DNA from: Novakomyces olei
Taxonomy: Eukaryota > Ascomycota > Novakomycetes > Novakomycetales > Novakomycetaceae
Length of the DNA stretch: 64,000 nt
NCBI GenBank assembly: GCA_016906335.1
Contig: JADEYG010000002.1
Location: forward strand, 1,127,001-1,191,000
Reading direction: 5' to 3'
Positions 56,984 through 64,000 of this stretch are shown here, piece after piece. A program made the translations under genes and the position numbers. The notes under the pieces are model-generated. The model was not told where the DNA came from, ran no database searches, and saw only the letters and a list, made by a program, of their open reading frames with translations. Each line of letters begins with the position of its first letter. The stretch's first letter is position 1.

Positions 56984-57492
56984 TTATATTGTCAAGTCTT
57001 CCGTAGCCATTTCATCTGCATTAGCAGGTCTGTTTTGCCCTGGGTCTGAAGGCGGCGGCGTCGGCGGTTCTTTTGTAAAATCAGGAAGCTTCACCAGCAT
57101 ACCAGCCGCAGCGTCCGCCTCCTCTTGTGTATAAGGAACTTCCTGTAAAACTTTTAGTCTGGTAGTTAGCAATTGCACCTTTTGAAAAAAGTAGATTGAA
57201 AATTCGATTGCTGCTAGTTTAAGCAAATTTACCTTTTCTTATGAGGTTTTGACCGGCAATGTTTCTGCAGAGCGTCTGCGCTTTCACAGTGCCGGGCGCA
57301 TTCAACACAATAATGCTGTCCCAGTCCAGGCAGGTCGAGATCAAGTGCCTGCTCGTGTTTCAACCGCCGAACATTAGCACGCGTGGCCAAGTCATTATGC
57401 ACTTGGTCCAGGTCACGGACATATCGTCTTGTGCGAAATTGAGCGTGATTGCCGTTGTGATGAGGCTTTCGTTTTCGCGCCTGCCGAGTCAT
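56984..57492 (-). CDS. BUD20: Pre-60S export zinc-finger protein Bud20 (ZNF593)
   Basis: Shuttling factor that joins pre-60S particles in the nucleus and helps export. Proposed exons: 57492-57233 and 57158-56984 (144 aa; 74-nt intron with GCTAACTACCAG). The N-terminus is basic (RFRTRRYVRDLDQVHNDL pattern). A single C2H2 finger follows (CVEC, twelve residues, then HCRSKPH) after DLDLPGLGQHY. After the splice, RLKVLQEVPYTQEEADAAAG is the conserved Bud20 tail, here extended by about 35 residues rich in Pro and acidic residues. Divergent from prefoldin subunit 6. Confidence 0.95.
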
Positions 57493-57726
57493 CGAATTTT
57501 TGTATTTGCGATTAAATTTTTTCTAATAAAATCAATAGAATTTGCGCTCTATTTGATGTATTCTGTAAATAATAAAATAAATGGGATAAAAATTAAAAAA
57601 TTAAAACACTAAACATAAATAAATTATTAATAACAAAAAAACAATGCTTATCTTGGATACTAAAGTGTACTACAAAAAAAAAGTGACTAAATTGCGTCAA
57701 ACAGTGTCGTCTGTTTTACTTCAATC

Positions 57727-58224
57727 ATGTCGCAAGATCGACTGGAAAGCCTAACGAAAGCGTTTCAAAAGGCACAAACAGGTAACTTTTAATCTCAATC
57801 TCCTCAGTGTTTGCTAATTCTATAAAGAATTATCTTCCTCCGTAGAAGCTCGGCAAAAGTTGGAATCTCAATTACAGGAAAACCAGCAAGTGCTCGCCGA
57901 GTTTGGTCGCCTGGCCCCCGATGCCGGCGTATTCAAAAAGATTGGCCCAACTCTAGTGCGTCAAGAACGAGCTGGGGCACTGCAGCATGTAGAGAAACGA
58001 ATTGAATTTATCACAAAAGAAGTGTAAGTCTCTATTTGTATACGATTGTGGACTAAATTGGCAGTGAACGCGTAGAAGCGCTTATAAAAACCCACGGAGC
58101 AGCTGTGGAAAAGACACGTACAGAGGTAAAGTGGCAATCAAAAGCTGCAAGTATTGATCTAAAGGCTATACAAATCCAAGCGCAATTGCAGGCGGCAGGA
58201 CAATCTCCTGCTGCCGCGTCGTGA
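57727..58224 (+). CDS. YKE2: Prefoldin subunit 6
   Basis: Beta-type subunit of the prefoldin hexamer that hands actin and tubulin to CCT; cytosol. Proposed exons: 57727-57781, 57846-58023 and 58065-58224 (130 aa; introns 64 and 41 nt). Coiled-coil helices flank the prefoldin beta-hairpin: SQDRLESLTKAFQKAQT, then QLQENQQVLAEFGRLAPDA, VFKKIGPTLVRQE and EKRIEFITKEVERVEALIK. The length matches Yke2 orthologues plus a short Ala-rich end. Confidence 0.93.
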
Positions 58225-58617
58225 TCGGAGGACGTGGCAAACAGACCACGGCTGTTCTCGCACTTTACTTGGCTTGATGTATGATTTATAAAGTAGGTTT
58301 GCTTCAATATCGTGATGCAGTGCTGGCACACAGTAATGGTTTATGATGCATGTTCATATTATTACTCTACTACCCCTAAATCCAGTGCTTTTGCCCGTTT
58401 GGCCGTGCGCCATACGAGAATACTATGAGCATCATGCTTCTTTTCTGCTTGCCCCAAAAATAGTCAATATCCCGCTATTATACATTTCGATATTCTTCTG
58501 CCCAATATCGGCTCCGTATGTTTGTATCTTTAAATGGCAATACATCTTTCCGAGTACGGAGATGCCAAGTATCATCAATCTCAATGGCGCACGTGTTCAT
58601 CACATTGTTTAACCGCA
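58225..58617. other. Convergent interval YKE2 / RPA34
   Basis: An 89-codon ATG frame on the plus strand (58343-58612) is open but unlike any family I know and is hydrophobic by AT bias; not called. Confidence 0.4.
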
Positions 58618-59333
58618 TTACAGCCCATTGGTTTTACCGTCAACAGACGTGTCGCCCTTAGACTTTTTCTTTGATTTGCTGCGCTTTTCGCTCGACCTGC
58701 GCTTCTCACCTTTTGGTGATGAATCACCATCATCGCCACCAGGATCTAGAGTGCCAGCGTCACCTTCACCAAACCCAATCGGCTTATAGCGCATATACAA
58801 ACCTTCTGGTTGAGGCATCCGTGGATGAACATATTTCCGTGGAGGCAGGCGTCTAATATCGAATTCCTGAACCAATGAAAACGAACGCGGTAACGAATTG
58901 GCCTCTGTTTAGATTAGCAACACTGATATATACCCTTTAGCCTAGGAATATCTTTAAAAAAATATCATTAAAAAAATATCATTAAAAAAATATCATTGGA
59001 AAAAAAGTCATTTCCCAAAGTTAATGTAGCGTTTTTCCTACCTGCTTGTTGGTAAGCTCCGTCCTGTTTAACAATAGCTCGTAACTCTGACAGCTGTTCC
59101 TGTCTGACAGGCAAGAGTCGCAGCTTATGCCCCTTTCTGTCAAATGCGGCACCAGCCTCCACGTCAAGGCGTGATAGACTTGACAGTTTTATTTCACGAG
59201 GAATTTTTATAATTATTGGCGAAGGGCTCTTGCCAGGCAAGCCAACGCCAAAAGTATTAGGATCCACTGTGCTCGAGCCCTCTACTGACTTGAAATCAGG
59301 AGGAACTCGCCAGCGAACACTGCTGTCGTCCAT
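58618..59333 (-). CDS. RPA34: RNA polymerase I subunit RPA34 (A34.5)
   Basis: Forms the TFIIF-like RPA49/RPA34 dimer on RNA polymerase I; nucleolus. Proposed exons: 59333-59042 and 58904-58618 (192 aa; 137-nt intron ending GCTAATCTAAACAG and containing ATATCATT repeats). The dimerisation part has VPPDFKSVEG, then IIIKIPREIKLSSLSRL and GHKLRLLPV. After the splice come SFSLVQEFDI and the anchor segment RMPQPEGLYMRYKPIGFGEG. The end is a Lys/Ser-rich nucleolar-type tail (SKSKKKSKGD). The family is poorly conserved, and the call rests on the order of these blocks. Confidence 0.75.
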
Positions 59334-59415
59334 TGTAGACTGTTAAAGTGAAATATTGGTCATTTAGTATCGGCCAGCCCTACCTGGCGCGGTTAATTAA
59401 TTAATTAATTAATTA

Positions 59416-59453
<38 letters not shown>

Positions 59454-59616
59454 TTTCTTTTTTTTTTTTCAAACTAATAAAAAATAATTAATATGTATCC
59501 TGCAGCTCGGAGCACGATTTGTTTATATAGAAGGATATAATGAATGAATGCATTAACGCGCGCTGCCTACTAGAGACAAGTCGCGTAATCGACAGTGTAT
59601 TGCAAATTTGCCTCAG
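59334..59616. promoter_or_regulatory. Divergent promoter RPA34 / GRC3 with AT microsatellites
   Basis: ATTA units (about 59395-59417), a TA run (59419-59444) and a T run to 59470 occupy the centre of the 283-bp interval. Poly-T/TA tracts are common nucleosome-depleted promoter elements in yeasts. Confidence 0.5.
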
Positions 59617-62600
59617 ATGGCGCAGCAAGTCGCGCGACGTCGAATCGCGTCTCGGCGCAGGTCGTCTTTACAAAATGACTCGAAATCTGATCGTGCGCGG
59701 CGCGTGACAAGGCGACACAGTTCAACCGCCCAAGATACTTTTCAACGAGAAAGCAGCCGACTGCCACGGGCTCGGCGACAGCGATTGTCGGTCGATGTTT
59801 CTGGACTGCGTGGATCAGTTGACAAGGCGGATGAATTATCACAGAGGTCTGAGGAATCGCCGACTAAACGTGTAAAGCTGGGGACGCGATCGGCATCGAG
59901 CGATGATACGTATACTGATACAATTGAGGCTCAAGAAAAGACGCCTCCTGACTCTGACGATTCAGGTTTTACTAGAGTGAAAATTGCTCACAATGTTCAA
60001 GTCGTGATTGACGCGGACGATGTGGAAAACGCAAAGTCTTTTATCAACCATGAGCCTAGTGAGTATGACGGTGATAGCTCTTCCCTTGACTACAGGACTG
60101 CGAGTGAAGCAAGTTCGGGCGATGCGGCTGAGAGATCCGAGGAAAATGCTGATTTAGACGACAGCAACGTTCCTGTTCATATTGAGCAGATTGAGGTTGA
60201 TATCGACAATGACGAAGCAGATGCAGATGCAGATGCACAAGATAAAAGCAGTACGAGCTCTGCGAGTGCTCAGACATTTGAGAGCCGCAGTAATTTAGAC
60301 GAGTCTGAGAAAGATGAAGAATCGTCTTCTTTGGCAGACGAACCCCATCGTGCGCAAACTGTGAAGCCGGCAAGTAAGAAAGCAGCTTCGTTTGAGATCC
60401 AATTGCTCCGCCAAAAGGAAATGCCCCTTATTGAACCTGCGCTAGGGCAGCCCTTTTGTCCACGAGCAGAATATTTTTCCGAGGACATTGGCGATGAGGG
60501 AGACCCTGGTCTGGTAATAGCATTAAAGCCAGAGCAGGTCATTCCAGTACGGGGTCTTTGTGAGATCCAAGTGCTCCGTGGCAAATTGGCGGTTGCAGGC
60601 CGTGTCCTTACTGCTCCATCCCCCTCTTTTCCCATTTTCGCCCCCGAGTGCAGAGCTCATCCAGTCCTCGTAGCCTTACCGTCAAGTGCAGAACAGGAGC
60701 TGGAGTCCAGTATTAAACTAGCAGTATCAGCAAAACTTGAGGCAGTGTTACAAAGACCTGCACTGGCGGACAAAATAGTGTTTACAGTGCGTAATTACAA
60801 CACATCTCTTTTGCAAATGGCAAACATTGCTCCTAAAGCTGGATCGCTTTGGAAGTACTACAGTCCTACACTAACATTTGCCATTGAGCCTGCTGCCAGC
60901 ACACAGGCACCGCCTTCGTCCTGGTCGAGCGTTGCCATCACTATTGCTCAACAGGCAGTGCTGCCTCAACATACAGGGCAAAGGCTAGTTGTTGCAGGGG
61001 CCAAACATACGGGCAAATCAACATTTTGCCGGTTCCTGGCCAACAGTCTGATTACACAAGGCATTACTCCTTACTTTTTGGATATAGATCCAGGCCAGCC
61101 TGTATTTGCTCCGCCAGGAAGACTGGCCTTGAACCGTTTGTCCCCTGAGCAAATATACGTTTCACCTTTCCAGGCTCCGGAGCAGGAGATTGCAGCCTTT
61201 TACTTTGGCGAGGTAACTCCGGCTGTAAACATGTCGCTGTACAAGCAATACGTTTGCGCCCTGTACGCAGCTTACGAAGTATCGTGCAAGGACGAGTTCG
61301 GTAGCCATGTGCTGATTGTCAATGGCACCGGGTGGATCAAAGGCTTTGGCAGGGAGTTGTTACTTGAAATGCTTGATTATGGGCATACAGACACCCTACT
61401 CTATGTGGGGGCCCGGGATCATGACCACAGCGGACTGCTTCAGCTGCCTGCGGCAATAAACGCCGAGTACTTTGACGGTCTCTTGCCGCTGGATACGAGT
61501 GTGAATGCCGCACAGTACCGTGAACTCGTTCTCAGCTTTTATCTTCACTCAAATGCAGAGCAGTGGGATGCTCGTCCTTTATCGCAGCACAATGTTCTCG
61601 TCGCAAGTTATGGAGAGAGAAGAGTTGATAAACAAATTGCCCAAGGCATGAAAAACATTGATGAAGAAAAGTCCGGGACACAAGAAATGGTACAGGAAAA
61701 GGCACAGGAAAGTGTTCAGGAAAATGTCCAGGAAAATGTGCAGGAAAATGTGCAGGAAAATGTGCAGGAAAATGTCCAGGAAAATGTCCAGGAAAATGTC
61801 CAGGAAAAGGCTCAGAAAAATGTTCAGGAAAAGGACGCCATTGAGGAGAATGATGCGAAAAAGAATGAGCACTCTGATGATACTGAACACATTAATGAAA
61901 ACAATAGTATCGAGAACAAAGATAATGTCGGTATTGCTGAGGCGGAAAATGAACCCGAAGATGGGACCAAACCTGTTGCAGGCAGTAATACTGGCAAAGC
62001 AAACGATAATCTTCACGATCGTGAGGATATCGAAAATGGCAATTCTGGTGACGATGAAAAAGAGACTGAACCGAGCAGTGAGAACATGGAAACAGTCGAA
62101 AACGGAAAAGACAGCAATATCCAAATTGACGTAAATAAAAACGGCGACATTGACAATATTGACGATAAAGTTTTTGACAATGAGAATAAAAATGAAAGTA
62201 ATAAGGACAATATAACTGTGACTAGAGACATTGATGCTGTCATCCTTCCACGCTCAGACATGCTAATTGATGACGCCATAAAGGCTCTGCCTGGTACAGT
62301 GGTAGGAGTGGTAACTTGTGACGCAGCCCACGCACAAAAAATACAGGATCAAATTGAGCACACACCGGAATTGCTGCCGATTATCACAATGAGCAGGCCT
62401 CAACTGCTTCCAAATTGGCTGACTGGGACACGGTGCTTGGGCCTTGCAGTGGTTCGGAACATTGATACTTCTTCTCAACGAATACTGCTTACTGGGCCAA
62501 TTGCACAGAAACAATTGCTGGATGCAAAATCAAGTGGCCAAAGGGTGTTTCTTATTCGTGGAAGCGGTTTGAATTTGCCGGCGTGGGAATTACATTGCAG

Positions 62601-62712
62601 TCCATATGATTACACTGCACCCGCTCCGTATGTATCTTTTACACCTATCATCGGAATCGGCAGAAGCTCGTGGCGTGTCCGGCATAATCTTGTGCGTGGA
62701 GCTGCCTCTTAA
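59617..62712 (+). CDS. GRC3: Polynucleotide 5'-hydroxyl kinase Grc3 with long acidic insertion
   Basis: Nucleolar RNA 5'-kinase (Clp1/NOL9 family) acting with Las1 in ITS2 processing and in Pol I termination. Intronless, 1031 aa from the first ATG. A basic N-terminus and acidic low-complexity region fill 1-260. A beta-rich N-domain is at about 270-440. The kinase P-loop VVAGAKHTGKSTFCRFL is at about 458-474, and the Walker-B-like YFLDIDPGQPVFAPPG at about 488-503. The C-terminal domain resumes at about 870 (DAVILPRSDMLIDDAIKALPG) and ends near SPYDYTAPAPYVSF. Between about 665 and 868 lies an insertion starting with VQEN repeats, then Asn/Asp/Glu-rich. S. cerevisiae Grc3 is only 632 aa. Divergent from RPA34. 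Confidence 0.9.
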   Translation: MAQQVARRRIASRRRSSLQNDSKSDRARRVTRRHSSTAQDTFQRESSRLPRARRQRLSVDVSGLRGSVDKADELSQRSEESPTKRVKLGTRSASSDDTYTDTIEAQEKTPPDSDDSGFTRVKIAHNVQVVIDADDVENAKSFINHEPSEYDGDSSSLDYRTASEASSGDAAERSEENADLDDSNVPVHIEQIEVDIDNDEADADADAQDKSSTSSASAQTFESRSNLDESEKDEESSSLADEPHRAQTVKPASKKAASFEIQLLRQKEMPLIEPALGQPFCPRAEYFSEDIGDEGDPGLVIALKPEQVIPVRGLCEIQVLRGKLAVAGRVLTAPSPSFPIFAPECRAHPVLVALPSSAEQELESSIKLAVSAKLEAVLQRPALADKIVFTVRNYNTSLLQMANIAPKAGSLWKYYSPTLTFAIEPAASTQAPPSSWSSVAITIAQQAVLPQHTGQRLVVAGAKHTGKSTFCRFLANSLITQGITPYFLDIDPGQPVFAPPGRLALNRLSPEQIYVSPFQAPEQEIAAFYFGEVTPAVNMSLYKQYVCALYAAYEVSCKDEFGSHVLIVNGTGWIKGFGRELLLEMLDYGHTDTLLYVGARDHDHSGLLQLPAAINAEYFDGLLPLDTSVNAAQYRELVLSFYLHSNAEQWDARPLSQHNVLVASYGERRVDKQIAQGMKNIDEEKSGTQEMVQEKAQESVQENVQENVQENVQENVQENVQENVQENVQEKAQKNVQEKDAIEENDAKKNEHSDDTEHINENNSIENKDNVGIAEAENEPEDGTKPVAGSNTGKANDNLHDREDIENGNSGDDEKETEPSSENMETVENGKDSNIQIDVNKNGDIDNIDDKVFDNENKNESNKDNITVTRDIDAVILPRSDMLIDDAIKALPGTVVGVVTCDAAHAQKIQDQIEHTPELLPIITMSRPQLLPNWLTGTRCLGLAVVRNIDTSSQRILLTGPIAQKQLLDAKSSGQRVFLIRGSGLNLPAWELHCSPYDYTAPAPYVSFTPIIGIGRSSWRVRHNLVRGAAS
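61687..61836 (+). repeat. 12-nt coding repeat (VQEN) in GRC3
   Basis: About 12 copies of a 12-nt unit CAGGAAAATGT(C/G), encoding VQEN/VQEK/AQEK, at the start of the GRC3 insertion. Confidence 0.9.
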
Positions 62713-63301
62713 AGCATGGTTCTATTCAGGTCTATTTTAGGGCTATTAAAGGCACAATTTCCGACATGTACCTGAGCCTGTACGAGACGAGTAGTGTATA
62801 GACATTATAATGTATCGAAAGGTTTCTACTCTCTGTTACTTCTACTCACTGTGTTGGTTTTAGCTTTTTATCATCGATTGTCTATTGTCTCTATCATGTA
62901 TTATTTCTCATTTATCAATTTGTAAGTATATATTTATATGATGATACTTTAATGTCTAATACTCTATCGTCAATATTTGATATTCGTTTTTTCAAGCATC
63001 ATTCTGTCGATTAACGTGTTACTGTGCACGTGTGTCCATATAAAATCAATTGTGTACATACGTCATCTTCGTATACGTAACGTTGGTATCATTATTGCTA
63101 TCATTGTACACGCTCACGGCGATTCAGTTGTAATTGCAATCTCTATTCCTTTAGTACTGATGAAATAAACCAGAAATTTTTACTGCATTATTATTGCATC
63201 ATTGGTATTGTGCACCTTCTTTCTCCACTAATCTTTGATATGTCAACATGTCATGGCGATAAGGCTTCCGTTTGGCCATCCCTACTCTGGCATTGCCAAA
63301 A
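62713..63301. other. Convergent interval GRC3 / DNA glycosylase
   Basis: AT-rich, without ORFs of interest. Likely 3' flanks. Confidence 0.4.
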
Positions 63302-64000
63302 TCATACAGTAGTATCTTCCCGTTTAACAGCAGCCTCCTCAATCTTGACTGCACCTTCAACGCCTTCGGGATACGCTCCATGCACAACGAGTTGATCAAC
63401 ATCGTTTGTTTCATATTTCAATGGTTTGCTCTCCACTTTCTCCTCGCCTTCCACCTTGCCATGCAGCAAATGAGGAGCCGCATTGGCTTTTGCCAGAAAA
63501 GGCCGTAACGGACACGTGCTGGCGTCAGACAGAGCGTGACGCGTAGAAGCTGCACAGCGCTGGCACGACTTTGCGTGCCGAATAAGCAGTATGTGCAAAG
63601 CGTATTTTACATCGTTCGGCACTCGCACATCTAAATGGTGATGAGCTTGGTCACGTGAAGCTCGAGCAGGCACCCAGCCAAGAGCACGTGTTAACCGGTA
63701 AACATGAGTATCAACGGCAAAAGAATCGCGTGCCAGACAAAACAGTAAAACGCAAGAAGCCGTTTTGGGTCCAATACCGTCAAAAGCAATGAGCTCCTCC
63801 ATAGCTTGCCTGTCCGAAAAAGTGGGCGAGTGCATATGATCCAGCGAGTATACTCCATAGCGAGAATAAACGGCCTTTAAGATTTCCTGGATACGACGGG
63901 CTTTGATGTTTGCCAGGCCGCCGCTTGCAATTGACTCTGCTACTTTTCCCACAGGAGCATTAGCAATTGCTTCCCAATTATGCCGTCCAAAGGCAGAGTC
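63302..64000 (-). CDS. HhH-GPD DNA glycosylase (endonuclease III-like), 5' part missing
   Basis: Base-excision-repair glycosylase. The frame is open to the window edge (AFGRHNWEAIANAPVGKVAE), so the N-terminus lies beyond. The helix-hairpin-helix GIGPKTASCVLLFCL carries the lysine position, and the catalytic aspartate is in FAVDTHVYRLTRALGWVP. DVRVPNDVKYALHILLIRHA is typical of a fungal subfamily of HhH-GPD proteins. The iron-sulfur cysteine pattern of bacterial endonuclease III is incomplete here (CQRC and one later Cys). The C-terminal 50 residues are acidic and variable. Damage specificity unknown. Confidence 0.85.
   Translation of the reverse strand, partial: DSAFGRHNWEAIANAPVGKVAESIASGGLANIKARRIQEILKAVYSRYGVYSLDHMHSPTFSDRQAMEELIAFDGIGPKTASCVLLFCLARDSFAVDTHVYRLTRALGWVPARASRDQAHHHLDVRVPNDVKYALHILLIRHAKSCQRCAASTRHALSDASTCPLRPFLAKANAAPHLLHGKVEGEEKVESKPLKYETNDVDQLVVHGAYPEGVEGAVKIEEAAVKREDTTV

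Noticed and set aside
58343-58612. 89-aa hydrophobic plus ORF
   Set aside because: Lies between two convergent 3' ends; hydrophobicity is explained by AT content; no family.

Overview
The window is nuclear DNA of an ascomycete fungus. It holds about 30 protein genes on both strands, most with one to six very short introns (usually 35-120 nt). These have GTAAG-type donors and CTAAC/CTGAC branch points close to the acceptor AG. Gene content (DSC3, RBD2, CYR1 with RA/LRR/PP2C-like/cyclase order, MET3 with a C-terminal APS-kinase-like domain, GEA-type ArfGEF, UBR1, RNA14, RPA34, GRC3) is fungal. TTAGGG-type motifs in promoters, frequent introns and formamidase argue against Saccharomycetaceae. 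A more basal yeast lineage or Taphrinomycotina is only a guess. I saw no rRNA, CRISPR array, transposon or virus-like element. One tRNA-Gly is clear.

Layout. 1-8 kb: 3' end of SYF1, a five-exon GEA/GBF1 ArfGEF, and a four-exon nucleoside hydrolase whose active-site signature lies on a 13-nt micro-exon. 8-15 kb: SUR2, a possible 86-aa membrane protein, DSC3, an SDR-fold protein without catalytic residues, and a seven-exon formamidase with an 11-nt micro-exon and three GATA boxes upstream. 15-20 kb: a TRP-like/FLC channel, a secreted GH16 CRH-like enzyme and a possible 61-aa tail-anchored protein. 20-38 kb: UBR1, a CMD-family protein, the giant adenylate cyclase CYR1 and a CSC1/OSCA-type channel. 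38-48 kb: ATG14, tRNA-Gly, MET3, the rhomboid protease RBD2, a D-2-hydroxyacid dehydrogenase and mitochondrial aconitase. 48-64 kb: a gene-poor 1.7 kb, alanine aminotransferase, a MED9-like small protein, glutaredoxin, RNA14, then BUD20, prefoldin subunit 6, RPA34 and GRC3, and at the edge a HhH-GPD DNA glycosylase.

Functional links. DSC3 and RBD2 both belong to the Golgi SREBP-cleavage/Dsc pathway. BUD20, RPA34 and GRC3 all serve rRNA and 60S production, and RPA34 and GRC3 are divergent from a single 283-bp interval. Nitrogen and carbon metabolism is represented by formamidase, alanine aminotransferase, aconitase and nucleoside hydrolase, and sulfur by MET3. Intergenic DNA is rich in short AT satellites (units of 6, 7 and 8 nt) and minisatellites. 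Two proteins, CYR1 and GRC3, carry large repeat-derived insertions inside otherwise conserved enzymes.

Exon borders were deduced by eye from splice signals, reading-frame continuity and remembered family sequences. All frames close, but no transcript data or database search was used.
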